Shown: positions 45,750-57,604 of the stretch, in pieces
How positions within the stretch are numbered: position 1 is the stretch's first letter
Layout: every line of letters starts with the position of its first letter
Source: Diphasiastrum complanatum
Lineage: Eukaryota; Streptophyta; Lycopodiopsida; Lycopodiales; Lycopodiaceae
Direction: 5' to 3'
Length of the DNA stretch: 64,000 nt
Assembly: GCA_029204225.1 (NCBI GenBank)
Contig: CM055096.1
Span: forward strand, 69,463,444-69,527,443
Program-made: the position numbers and the translations under genes
Notes under the pieces: generated by a model
The model's input: the letters and a program-made list of their open reading frames with translations, nothing else
The model's database searches: none
Told to the model about the DNA's origin: nothing

Positions 45750-45763
45750 TGATATCAGAGCCC
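45750..45763 (+). promoter_or_regulatory. Primer binding site of element K
   Basis: TGATATCAGAGCCC is a one-base variant of TGGTATCAGAGCCC, directly after the LTR. Confidence 0.75.
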
Positions 45764-45814
45764 ACAGGTTATCACTATTGATATCCCAGCAGTGATTCTT
45801 CTAGACAACACAAT

Positions 45815-46705
45815 ATGGCTACAACAATATAGACAAGAATAGCAATCAGTCTCGATGGCTGGAAATTCAAAATCAAAACCCTTCTGAAGGGCGAAGGCAT
45901 CTGGTCGGTGACCGAGCTCTCATAGGTGCAGCCTCCAGAGGGAGATCCGAGGAGAGCTGAATGGATCAAAAAAGATGAGCGCGCAATGGCAATCATCATT
46001 TCATCCATAAATGAAGATCTACTCATGCATATTGAAGACTGAGAAAGCAGCCATGCAGCATGGGAAAGGTTGAAGCAGAAGTATGAAGTGAGGACTGCAG
46101 CTTCAGTCATGCACCTTCACAGTCAGCTGCAATCCATACGATGGGATGGCAACCAATTGGATTAGCATGTTGAGAAGATCAGAACGATCTTCACTCAACT
46201 CGCTGCATCAGGACATGAGCACCACGTCCCAGCACCACAATAGCTGATGTACTTCATGAAATCTCTACCGACGTCCTATCAGTCGTTGAGTGTGCTCATA
46301 CTGAGTCTACCAGATATGACATTCGACAAAGTAGTCAGTTTTGTCGCTGATGAGAGACTGATGAGAGACGAAGGAGAGGGAAGCAGTGATCAAGAGAAAG
46401 CTCTCTTTACGAAGGGGAAGAAGAAAAACAAAAGCAAGCCAAGATTCGAGAAGACGAAGTCCTCGAATCAGCAATCTTCTTCCTGCGATCATTGCCACAA
46501 ACCAGGCCATATGGCCAACGAATGCTAGTTTAATCCAGCAATACCTTGCATGCACTGCAAGAAGAAAGGACATTCTGCATACGATTGTAGATTCAACCCA
46601 AAAAGAAAGAACAAAGCTGAAAAGGCAAACGTTGCAGAGTCATCAAAGGATGTTGGAAGAGGTGATGAAGCTTTCACGATACTCGATGAAGCTTCAACAA
46701 GCTAC
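45815..46705 (+). pseudogene. Element K gag with two CCHC knuckles
   Basis: ATG 45815 begins a copia gag: L-D-G-W-K-F-K-I-K-T-L-L-K-G, W-E-R-L-K-Q-K-Y, then Y-F-M-K-S-L-P-T-S-Y. Knuckle 1 (C-D-H-C, G-H, E-C) is at 46484-46525 and knuckle 2 (C-M-H-C, G-H, D-C) at about 46547-46588; TAG 46526 separates them. Five further stops (TAG or TGA) lie between 45830 and 46245. A double knuckle is less common in copia than a single one. Gag would package the element RNA. Confidence 0.85.
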
Positions 46706-48000
46706 TCTGAACATGACTACGATATAGTCATTGATTCAGGAGCAACATCACACATAACCTGCAACAAGAAGGTCTTGATCGACTTTCGCGAACTCGAAAA
46801 CAATAGAGCAGTGATTCTAGGTGATGGGAGCAGACACGATGTCAAAGGCATCGGCACTCTACAGCTGCGAACACTGTCAGGCCAAGCGGAGCTACCAGGA
46901 GCACTTTATGTGCCCTCACTCATTAAAGATCTGCTATCTGTCTCCAAGATGACAAATCTAGGCATTCAAGTTTTGTTCGACGACAACACTTGTCGTATGA
47001 TCGAAAAGATGACAAACAAGTTGCTGACGGTCGGATGCAGAGAAGGAAATATCTACCAGGCAAAAATAGTCAGCAACTCTGATAGCATATTGAATGTATC
47101 AGAAAATGAAGATCAGCTCTGGCATAGGAGAATGTATCATCTAAACATGCGAAGCCTCCTGTACGACATGAGCAAGAAAGACATGGTCACAGGTCTCAAA
47201 ATTTCAAGGCCCGAAACTGAGTTCTGTGAAGCTTGTCAGAAAGGCAAGCAACATCGAAATCCATTCACGCATGAGGGAAGAAGAGCCAAGTAAGTTCTTG
47301 AGCTCGTCCACTCTGATGTATGTGGACCAATGAAGATGGATTCGCTCTCAAATTCGAGATATTTTCTGACGTTCATAGATGATTACAACCGGATGACTAC
47401 AATCTACTACTTGAGGAAGAAATCTGAAGTGTTTGATTCCTTCAGGAAGTTTGTGGCATTTGTAGAGCGGCACACCTCGAAAAGGATACAGATCCTTAGA
47501 TCTAACAATGGGGGTGAATACAAGAGCACAAAATTCTCAAGATTATATGAAGAATAGGGCATAGAACACTAGTTCACTCCTGCATACACACCAGAATACA
47601 ACGGTGTGGCAAAAAGAAGAAACAGAACGCTAGTCGAAGGAGCCAGATGCATGATGGCACGGGCTCAATTGCCAGGTCAATTCTGCGCTCAGGAAATAGC
47701 TGCAGCTGTACACCTGTAGAATAGATCTACAACGACAGCGCTGAAAAACAAAACACCATACAAAATGTGGACAGGCAGAAAGCCTGATTTGTCATACGTA
47801 CGTGTGTTTGGATGTGCAGCATACAAGCACATTCCCAAAGAAAAAATGAGCAAGCTTGATGACAAATCTGAACAAACAATCATGGTTGGCTACTCAAACG
47901 GAACACATGTGTACATGCTCTACAACCCAACCACGAAGAAGGTTGTTTCGAGTAGAGATGTGAAGTTCGACGAGTCCACATTCCCTGGACTGAAAGACGA
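46706..48000 (+). pseudogene. Element K protease, pre-integrase and integrase
   Basis: Protease motif V-I-D-S-G-A-T-S-H (about 46726-46752). Pre-integrase L-W-H-R-R-M-Y-H-L and C-E-A-C-Q-K-G-K-Q-H. Integrase keeps the first Asp (H-S-D-V-C-G, about 47310) but has Asn at the second catalytic site (R-S-N-N-G-G-E-Y, codon 47504-47506) and Lys where the third catalytic Glu belongs (G-V-A-K-R, codon 47612-47614). Each fits a single G to A change. Stops interrupt at about 47290, 47555, 47570 and 47717. The V-F-G-C-A-A block and S-S-R-D-V-K-F close the domain. Confidence 0.87.
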
Positions 48001-49730
48001 AAGAGGCCATGAGATCTTCACACTGCTGTCTATTCAAGAGGGAGATCGAGGACAGACATTAAATCAGAATGCAGAGCCGCAGACTCCAGAGCAGCAGGAA
48101 GCAGAGGATCAACTCCACAAACAACAAACATTTGAGCAGCAACGAAACGAACTTCGAAGGTCAACAAGACAAAGAAGACCTCCAGACCGCTACTCTGACA
48201 ATCTTCAATGGAGCAAAGACATGGAATTTGAATACTGCAGCTTCACAGAAGAGCCAGCAACATACCAAGAAGCTATCCAAAGTCCAGAGGGAAAATTCTA
48301 GAAGCAGGCAATGTCAGAGGAGATTGAGTCAATGAGGCAAAACGAGGCATGGACATTAGAGCCACTGCCAGAAAACAGAAAGATAGTTGACTACAAGTGG
48401 GTGTATAAGAAAAAGATGAAATTTGATGGCACCATTGGCCACTACAAAGTCAGGCTTGTCGTGAAGGGCTATACACAGAGATATAGTGTCGATTATTTCG
48501 ACACATATTCGCCCATGGTCAAGATGACAAGCATAAGGCTACTCCTTGCATACATCACACAGTACAATCTGGAAATTCACCAGATTGACGTGAAGACAGC
48601 CTTTCTCCATGGAGATCTAGAGGAGAAAATCTTCATGAAGCAACCTGAAGGCTATGAAGACCCCGACAACAGACAATATGTGTGTTGATTGCAGAGATGC
48701 ATCTACGGTCTAAAACAGGCATCACGAGCCTGGTATAAAAAGCTTGATGGTCTTCTGAAGTCTCTAGACCTCAATCCTACTCAACCAGACTGCAATGTCT
48801 ACATTAAAAGAGTAGGAAAGGATTTTGTGATACTGATCATTTTCGTGGATGATTCGTTGATGATAGGAAATTCCTAGATGCTGATCAAAGACACGAAAAG
48901 TCAGATTTCTGAAAGCTACGAAATCACAAATCTTGAAGAAGCAACAAAATGCCTAGGGCTAGAGATCAGAGGATATCGAACAAAGGGCGCAATGTACTTG
49001 ATCAGTCAAAATATGCCATAAAGGTGCTAAAGCAGTGCCACATGATGGACTGCAAAGAAAAGGCCACACCAATGATAGCTGGAGCCAAGCTCACGAAGCA
49101 GGATCGCCCAAAAACGGAAGAAGAAGAACAGAAGATGGCAGGTATACCCTACCAGAACTTAATCGGTAGTCTGATGTAATTGACAACTTGTACCAGACCC
49201 GATCTGGCTTTCTCTGTTCACACCTTGAGCCAATTCTCTTCCAATCCTGGCATGACACATTGGCAAAAATGGCAAAACGAATCCTACAGTATCTGGAGGG
49301 TACCTAGAATATTGGATTAACCTACAGAGCTGAAAACAAAGAAAAAGAATTCAAGCTGCATCACTACAGTGATGTAAGCTGGGTGAGTTGCAAAGATGAC
49401 AACAAGTCCGTTACTGGAGGATGTACAATAGTGTGCGGAGCTGCAATCAGCTGGATATGCAAAAAGCAAACCTTGGTGGCTCAATCCTCTTGCGAAGCCG
49501 AATATGTCGCAACTTCAAAGAATGAGGTAGTGTGGCTACATATGATGCTGGAGGCAATCGGGATACCACGAGAGGGGCCAAGCATGATGATGATGGACTC
49601 TCAAAGTGCCATCTATCTATCCCAGGATCATGTCTTTCATTCAAAGACAAAGCACATACCTCTGAAGTACCATCACATTCGAGATTTGATCTCGAAAGGA
49701 GAGCTTCATGTCTAGTATATAAAATCAAAA
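48001..49730 (+). pseudogene. Element K reverse transcriptase and RNase H
   Basis: After a Gln-rich linker with R-R-S-T-R, reverse transcriptase shows A-M-S-E-E-I-E-S-M, Y-K-W-V-Y-K-K-K, D-V-K-T-A-F-L-H-G-D-L, I-Y-G-L-K-Q-A-S-R-A-W-Y and the catalytic F-V-D-D-S-L (about 48841). RNase H follows at 49380-49715 (S-V-T-G-G-C, S-S-C-E-A-E-Y, D-S-Q-S-A-I, H-S-K-T-K-H-I). Stops at about 48298, 48686, 48875 and 49178; the segment 49180-49380 is shifted in frame. Confidence 0.88.
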
Positions 49731-49827
49731 AATATGATTGCAAATCTGCTCATGAAGCCGCTCGACAGGCCACTCTTTGCCAAGCAAAGAAAGACAATTG
49801 GATTAAACGTACAAAACTCCAAGGTTC

Positions 49828-49836
49828 AAAAGGGAG
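49828..49836 (+). promoter_or_regulatory. Polypurine tract of element K
   Basis: AAAAGGGAG directly before the 3' LTR. Confidence 0.8.
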
Positions 49837-50619
49837 TGTCAGAAATGGTGAACTCCTGCAACTTTGTCGCAGCATGAACACGAAGCGAAGGTCGAACGAG
49901 AACAATTCGCGACAATCAACGTCCCTTGACTCGAAAGACGAACAATTCATGAATCATTCGTGAATCATAAACACACCTCCAAAACCGCAAACCGCGAAGG
50001 GGCGCAAAACAAAAAAACTACGAAAGAGACGAAGAGGAATCTTTCGCGTTGGCAGTTGAGCTCAACGGGCTTGGAGTCATAGACTTCACGCCTAGCTGAA
50101 ACGAATGGCAACGACAGAGACTAACTAACTAGTTGATTGGGGTTAACTAGTCTTGTGATTCTACGTTTAGCCATCTTGTAAACTCCACACTGTGGAGGTA
50201 TAAACGATCCTCTCTGGATCATAAAAATAGAATGAATAGAGAGATATGTAAGAGACAAAGAGAGAGAGAGGTAGCAAGTAGAGCAGAAAGAAAATACTAT
50301 AAACTATAGATGTGCATGAAAGTCTGCCAACGAGCAGAACACAACAAAAGAGCAGAGTGTCATTCTGCCTACGAGCGAGACACTGATGATCTCGCTCTAA
50401 AAACTAAACTATAATACAATAGCTCTATTTTTGTGCATCTCCTTGTCTTGTGCTGTCATTTTGTCTTGATTGTTATAATAGAATGTGTTAGGTGATGTGT
50501 AGTCGCGTGTCTGGGATCTTGTAAACAACTTTCGCACAAAAAGAAAAAATTCAAAGACACAAAATTGTTCGCGAATAAGAAGACAAAGACAAAAAAAAAA
50601 CATCCTCGCTTCCGTGACA
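49837..50619 (+). repeat. 3' LTR of element K
   Basis: 783 bp, TGTCAGAAATGG to TCCGTGACA. The satellite site here is only about 20 bp (50251-50271). Confidence 0.92.
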
Positions 50620-51240
50620 GTTGATATGGATCCTCATAGATCGGCACTACTTCTCCCAATGGTATTGTCGTGGTCTCTCTCAATTCATAATGTGGATAGG
50701 ACGAGCTCACCTGGCTGCTAAGTCTATCTAGGTATTCGTGGTATTCTTTAGCCTGAAGACATTTTTCGGTAGTCAATCTTACCAATTGAGGACAAGGCAT
50801 AGACATTGTAGGTGTTGGTTTGTTGTACAATTGGCCTTTTTGGACTTGAATTCCTTGGATTTGGCCTTTTAAGAATGGATATAACCAGATTTGACATTGT
50901 GCTCTGGTGGTCTGTTGCATTGTGGAACAATCAAATTTTGGTTGAATCTTGTTTATTGAAGGGCAATCATCAACCTTGGCCTCCCCCTTGGTATTGTGCT
51001 TCCCAATTGAAGGCTATGTGATCGCACTTTTCCTTGGACTTTGTGTTGAGTTGTCTTCAAGTTGCTCTCTTGACAATCCAAAGCATCGTACCGTGTGCAG
51101 TATATCATCTCCTCTTAGTTGATAAGCATACACATGTAATGGACTTCCCTTAGGGTCTTCCACAACATAAACTGGTAGGATATTATGGTCTTCTTGTGAG
51201 TTTGATGACATGCAAGATGATATGACCAATACTTCCACTT
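50620..51240 (-). other. Reverse-strand coding-like relics, unrecognised
   Basis: Reverse frames at 50620-50920 and 51014-51238 read protein-like sequence (for example an L-R-E-T-T-T-I-P-L-G-E-V-V-P-I-Y-E-D-P-Y-Q stretch cut by the right end of element K, and V-Y-V-V-E-D-P-K-G-S-P-L). They are in different frames and not joined by convincing splice sites. They may be parts of an old retroelement gag or a host pseudogene into which K landed. No family recognised. Confidence 0.25.
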
Positions 51241-52317
51241 GGCCACTTTTTGTTGGAGAAACTCATGAATTAGATGGATCACTTTGACATCCATCCTCTC
51301 GGTGAACTCTTTGTCGGCTTGATCATGTTTTTGACCTTTGAAGTGGTGTATCTTGTTGTCAAACTTGCTGCTCTACATTTTGTCTTTGTAAGATGCGCAA
51401 ATTCTTCATTGGACATTTTGTACTTAGATGATCCTCAAATTAGTATGTATATTGGTCCTTCTAAAAAAACTTTGCCTTGCGAGCCTGAGTTGGATGACAA
51501 CCGAAACTTGAAGTACTAGGTTCGTGGTCACTTGTTGCACCTGATCCGCTAGACCTTGTTGCACTCCCAGATGATTCATAGCCTTCCTCTCTTGTCTGCT
51601 TGACTAGCGTTGAACCTTCGGATTTTTTTTTATTTCCCATCCGATATTTCTACGTTTGGACGAGAATGATCTACTTTCTTTTTTAAGATAAGATTTTCCA
51701 TAATGACCGAATTTGTGGCAATGAAGTGTAGGACACGAACTTCTTCATACCTGACTTGATCTTATGGAGTAGTCTGATATAATAGTCATTCATTATGGTC
51801 TCTCAGCTTCTTAGATAATTGTCTTTCACCAGATTGGGTGTATTGTTGAACTTTCTCATCATGAAGCATCTGAAATGAAGGTAATCTAACAAACTCGGTA
51901 GTGATGGCTGGAATGCAGTGTAGTCGAGATTGCGTCAAGGGTTGCACAACCGGGTGTCCCATTTATTTTACTTTTTTTTTTTTGAAAAGACAAAATAAAA
52001 GGGTAAATAAAAAACTGATCAGTATGGAAAAAAGACAGAAAGTGGAGTAACAAATGGATGTAACAGATGGATCCAGGAGATGGATATAATAGATGAACAA
52101 GATGAAGACTATACAAAATGGAGATGGTAAAAAGTGAACATTGTGACGGCGCATATGGTAACTGATGTGAAGGAACAATGGCAACTATACCCAAAGGCCC
52201 TCTTTTTTGTAGATGAAAAGTCTCGTATCTTTAGGTACAACAAAAAATCTTGGCCTTTTGGTAGAGGTAAATTGGGATTGAACCAATCCAACTACAACTT
52301 GGGCCTATTTTTCTTGC
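51241..52317. other. Interval with no supported gene
   Basis: Short frames on both strands (51274-51519 forward, 51886-52291 reverse) show no domain or coherent extension. A T-rich run lies at 51968-51985. Confidence 0.4.
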
Positions 52318-53170
52318 CTAGGGGTCTTTTGAACCACACTGGGAGATAGCTTGCATAGAACCCAACCAATCTAAGACACTCACACACAGTGCTTTTAGAT
52401 GATCCACTAAGATTTTACAGGGTGCGACAGTTGCAGAAAAGCTTGAAAAGTCCCCCTCAATAGTAGGCCAACCCAACAAAGGATTCATCTGTCCTGAATA
52501 AGAGGTCCTTCTTCGATACAGTACATCAGACACAGGCGGTACCAATGAGGGTATGTACAAGATCTTCGTTAGAAACACCATAAAGCTTTGAGAATCACTA
52601 ATGAAAGATCCTTTTGTGTTTGTTGGCAAAAGTAGCAACTTAGCCCTCAGATTTTCCGAATTTATTCTTTCTGCCTCCTCCAACTTCTTTCTAAGATTTC
52701 GCACTTCATCTTTTTGGTGCATAGTTGCTTGTCTTTCAAGGTGTAGCGCATTTGTGTACCACCAATTTTTTTCTATTCTTTCTCCCTCTAAGTCAAGTCC
52801 AACATTTTGCAATCTATCCGAGACTTCCCTCAACCTTCTGTTTTCTATCTCAACTATTTCTTTTTCACGCAGCATTTTTTTCTTATATGCATCCAATTTT
52901 GCATATCTACTCTCCAATGTTGTGTATTTCGTTAAGCTCACAGTGGGTTTTGCAGGTGGGGGTAGCTTTCACCTTCTTCACATCTGGGTGGAAATAGTGC
53001 CTTCGTGGCACTTTTGTTGGTGTGGTCTCCGTAGATGTTGTTGCAGTTTTTACGGTCACATGACCTTGTTTATCATTTGTATCAATAATGCTTATGGCTA
53101 CACCCCCGGGTTTTGGATCTAATATCGTGTTTATTTTCGATCTTGATTTTTTTCTAACCATCCAAGACAT
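52318..53170 (-). pseudogene. Unrecognised coiled-coil protein, frameshifted
   Basis: Two overlapping reverse frames make one plausible protein. 52907-53170 gives a basic, Thr/Lys-rich N-terminus of 87 residues. The 207-codon frame at 52318-52941 gives a heptad-like Lys/Glu/Arg/Leu-rich coiled coil (about 90 residues, K-Y-T-T-L-E-S-R-Y-A-K-L-D to the K-L-E-E-A-E-R region), then a non-coiled C-terminus. A one-base change near 52950 explains the frame switch. No start context, intron or known domain was identified. It could be a host pseudogene or a gag-like ORF of an undescribed element. The frames at 50620-51240 share its strand. Confidence 0.4.
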
Positions 53171-56100
53171 CGCAACTTTTGTCAGCCTCCATTAGTACGA
53201 GAAGAGGCTTGAGGCTCTATCAAGAGCATCATAGATTGTATCAATAGTAAATTTATAAAATGGAAAATAACCGTGGACTTCTCAATGACAATTATACTGA
53301 TGTGAAGAGAAAACAAAAAGATTGAGACATGAAATCAAAGAGACTCGGTGCTTTTAACCATCCCACCCCCTCTTTGGCAACTTATTCATATCCACCCAAT
53401 CCCACCCAACTTGTTCATATCCACTTGCATCTTTCACTTGTATGGATTAAATATATTCTTTATGTGAAATTAGGGCCAATTTTGGAAATGTCAAATTTGA
53501 ATGGTGTATTTTATTTATAATAGATGCGGCTACAAGCAACATTTTTATACCCCAACACATGTGCATTATAACAAGTGCATTATAACAAGGTTGGGGCTTG
53601 CTTGTACCCGTCTCATTGGTTTTTCAGTTTCATTCATTGGCACTAGTATTGTAGTGGAGAGTTGTCAACCCTTGCCCACTACATATAGAAAATTGTGCTA
53701 GCCGGAGGACTTGGGCTTGTTATTTAGAGCCCAATCCCCCGTTCAAAGGACAAAGGGTTATTAGCCCACTGTCCTAGTTTAGATAACGTACCTGAGTGTT
53801 CCGAGCCCCTGGTCTAGCAAAATGTGATCACACAACATAAACACAAAGCAAAATGCAATCATGATTATTAAAATTATTACAGTATAAACAATAGCTGAAA
53901 AGTTGCCAAGAAACATACCTTCATTATGGAACTGGAAACATAACTTGTATTAGATACTCGCCACTTGTATAGCATCAAAATATAAGGTTCTGTATAGCAA
54001 GGGAGGGTGTGGATCCAGGTGGGTATTTGGTGCATCCCCTGGGAAATGGCCCATGGGAAACAAAATTTGAAAAACTAGATACATGAAAAGTGAAACGCCA
54101 TATCATCACAAATGTAGACTAGCACAAATGTAGACTAGCACAAAGTAATTGCAATAATGTGCATTCCAACATCCATATTGTTAACCAGATCCTTGGAACA
54201 ATTCTAAATACTTTCACAATAAAAAAATTTAGGGTATTTTCAACGTGTTTTTTAAGTAGTGATAATGTAATGTTCATTTAGCATCTATGTGGCTGTACGT
54301 GTGACCATCAAACACCTATTGTTAGAGTTCCTAGCTATTCATGACAATACACTCCATTGTATAAGATGTAATGTTTTCAAAGAAACAAGAAAAACAATTC
54401 TTTGGTTGTATATTGACAAAAACAATACAAGGCAATGAACGAAATTGGGAACTGAGTCACATGTAGCACTACATGCATTTCAACCTTCTTATTAATAAGC
54501 AAATGCTCAAATACATTTATGTTCAACGTCCTATCAAAATGCTTTGATGCCCATTGAATTTGAAATTCCTAGTTTGAGGGTTATTGTCACATACTAGGCA
54601 TTAAACAGATCCAAATCTCTAGGCTTAACTATCAAACCGGAGGGTACTACTCTTGCATACAATAAAGGCAAAGCAAGATTGATAAAAAAAATGTGGCACG
54701 ATTGACATCTAATATCATCACACCATGCTAGACATCTCCTAAGACAACTTAGTACTCTTGCTCCAAGAAGTGCTACCATGAGTGATTGAATCTTAAAATA
54801 CTTCAAGTACTTGCTTAAGAAGTTTATTACAACTTATAAGTAGTGCTCAAATTTAGACCTCATTTACATGTGAGCTTATAGTGTTCTATTCACAATTGTA
54901 AAATTGTAGTAATATAAATGGCTTACACCATAAAAGCTTCTCCTCCATTGATTTTAGATGAAAATAATTAGGAGACGTAGAACACACGGAGCACTCTATT
55001 GCAAGACTCTCACCAACTTATGCTACATACACTTCATAGTAGTATGAAAGTGGATAACTTTCATATTACCCTCAACAATCCATAAGATCTATAAAGATGG
55101 TTAGTGCAAGTTGGGGCTATAGAAAATATTGAATGGTCTTGCAAATCAAAAGAAGAGAGCTAGTAGTGGTTTTCCATAAAATCAAAGCAACCCAGCTGAA
55201 AATTAGTCGTTCGGACTATAGACCGCTAATTCATCACTGTGGACGTAGTGAGAACGATTGCTTCTTCTTTTTTTAAAGCTCTTTTCCACTTCATGCAGCA
55301 GGAAAAGGACCTCTTGTTAGACGTTTCTCTGTGCAATCATGTCATCTGAGCATTTGAAGAGGGCTATAAATTTAGAGTTTTTTTTTTTTTGGCTTCCTAC
55401 CTGGACTCTGATGCAGGATCGATGTGGGAATATTATAGCCAAGCTTTTCAATGCACCTACAGGGGACGATAGTCATTTTAATCACTTCAGTTTATAAATA
55501 TGAACATGTGTGGCTATGTTACTTATACATGTGTTATATGTAGCCTAAGATGGTGCTTGCAGTCTTTTTCTTTTTTTTCTTTCTTTTTCCTTGTGAAGCT
55601 TTGTGCATGTCAAAGGCAGGTATGCATCGTAGTTTCATGTTGGATAAGGCACACAACCACAAGGCTCCTTCTGTTGTTGTTAGCAAGACACATATACTCA
55701 AAAGTTCATTCATTTCAACTGATTTCTAAAAGCCCAAATGAAATCCTCTAATCATCTACATATGTTTTCAAAGTTTATAATCCAAGTTCGCTTTTATACT
55801 GGACAGTTGTAATTTATACTCAAGAGTTCGATTTTATAGTGAAGAATGTGCAGTTATTGTTTACTACCTAATAGAACACTACAAATAGAGGTACAAGAAA
55901 AAAAATCCTCAATGTAGTGTACTTTGAAATTTCTATTGTAATGTCTTGAAGTGTTTACATTCACTCTTGATTCATCTACAAATTGTTTCAGAAGGCAGTA
56001 ATAATTGCTTTGAAGACTATTCAAACCCCGTTTAAAAATTGTTTCAACAAATGAAATGATGCTCCATGAGTAGAGCATCAAAGAAGAACATTCTTGCATT

Positions 56101-56493
56101 CTTTAACAACCAAAACCATACATGAAAGAACTTCTCACTTGACCTATGCTTCTGAATTTTTCTTCCATTCCCTTTTCTAACCTATGCTTCCACACAACCT
56201 AGGTACCCAACAATTTGCTTCGCCCGCCCTCCACCCTATGCACTTCCCTCCTGCTCTTCCCTCTTGCTCAACAAAATCAGCTTAAGTCTTGCTCCTCCCT
56301 CTCGCTCAACGTAATGCCAAGTCTTCGATTTTTTTTTTGTATTTCTCATACACCTCCAGAGGTGCAATTTGCTTGCATCTGAACTAAGCAGTAGTTTTGT
56401 CCAGAATTCTCCTTACGATTGTGACAAAATGCATGACTCCTTACTATTATGACAGAATGCATGAGAGAAAAATCTCAGACATGCCATTACGTA
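53171..56493. other. AT-rich intergenic DNA, no gene recognised
   Basis: Only short, incoherent frames on both strands. A 17-bp tandem duplication (ATGTAGACTAGCACAA) lies at about 54113-54146. No LTR ends, primer sites or transposase motifs were seen. Confidence 0.45.
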
Positions 56494-56595
56494 GGGGAAG
56501 GCCCGATCTCCTCGGGCCCTTCCGTGCAGGTCGGGCCCTGCCCTCGGGCAAGGGCCCTCCTAGCACGGAAGGCCCTCGGGGTAGGGCCTTCCCCC
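56494..56595. repeat. GC-rich foldback (imperfect inverted repeat)
   Basis: The left arm 56494-56527 (GGGGAAGGCCC...CCTTCCGTGC) pairs with the right arm 56563-56594 (GCACGGAAGG...GGGCCTTCCCC). The intervening 35 bases contain a second GGGCCC-based palindrome. It is a GC island in AT-rich surroundings. It could be a small foldback element or a hairpin RNA precursor; no flanking duplication was identified. Confidence 0.6.
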
Positions 56596-57387
56596 CCACA
56601 AAAAACACACAAATACTCAAGAACCATACCATTTGTGGAGCTATTATGTGCATTGCGTGGTAGTTTGTGGCCAAAGCACGTAGTCCTGTCTAATTTGTGG
56701 CTCATTCAGCTGAACTCCTGAGCTGAAATCGCGAACCTGGCACAATGCAGCACCCTTCAGAAAAATGGCAGCACCCTTCAAAAACATAGCAGCACAAGCT
56801 CTGCCCGCCCCCATCCAGAGTTCAAAGAGCTCCTAAGCCTCATCCCCATCCCTCGCCACATGTCACAATGGCATTGGCCCGCTCATTAACCATGTGTGCG
56901 CACCCTGTCGCACGCGCGCCCACACGCGCAAAGGAGAGCAGCCAAAAAATGAGGGAGAAAAAACCAAACTAAAGTCATAAGGGAGAGGAGAAAAAACAAA
57001 CGAACAAGACAACGGACAAAAAAAGACCGAGAGGAAAAAAATGAGCAAGAAATCTAGAGGAAGCGAACATAAGACTCAAAAATCTAAAAAAAGCCGTAAA
57101 AAACAAAGGTACTTAAAAAAAAGTAAACAATAATAGGGAAACAAAAAGAACAACTATAAACAAAAAAGGTACCCAATCAAAGGTACCCAAAAAAGGTACT
57201 CAATCATACACAACATGCAAGAAACCAATCAAAGCAAACAAGTTGTAATAAAAAATAGCAAGTATAGAACGATTTTTGTAGCCAAGTAAAGTAATCTAAA
57301 AATCATCTCAAAATGAGGATCTAAATGACAGTACTCAAAAAGCTTCAGCCGAAAATCATAAGATAACATAAAAATTGTGATCAACGG
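56596..57387. other. A-rich non-coding interval
   Basis: 56930-57200 is very A-rich on the forward strand, with AAAGGTAC words repeated at about 57165-57203. No gene seen. Confidence 0.45.
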
Positions 57388-57604
57388 CTAGTCATACAAT
57401 GTCTTATCAAGCGTTGCAAAGTCTCTTAAAGTAGGTTGTGGTGCCATCCACAAGAGTTCTCCGAAGGATATGTCCATGCAACTAGCTAGTAGACTTGCAA
57501 GCACTCCCAATTGTGGAATCTCATGCTCACCCATGTGAAATGGTACTTCTTGATGATGAAAGCAGTCGTTTTGATGTATCGCAACGGGGAGTCGACTGGT
57601 GGCG
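57388..57604 (-). CDS. Possible terminal exon of an unrecognised host gene
   Basis: On the reverse strand an acceptor (AACCTAG|CGCC, exon starting at 57604) is followed by 72 codons of well-mixed protein-like sequence. It contains N-D-C-F-H-H-Q-E-V-P-F-H-M-G-E-H-E-I, I-P-Q-L-G-V-L-A-S-L-L-A-S and F-G-E-L-L-W-M-A-P-Q-P-T-L-R-D-F, and ends at TAG (57388-57390). Composition is unlike the surrounding AT-rich DNA and unlike any retroelement domain here. I do not recognise the family. Upstream exons are not certain; a donor-bounded candidate at 57888-57996 has an in-frame TGA and the wrong phase. Confidence 0.4.

Noticed and set aside
50229-50619. Reverse frame continuing through the 3' LTR of K (part of 50456-50920)
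   Set aside because: The C-terminal third reads LTR sequence; only the part beyond 50620 could be older coding DNA.
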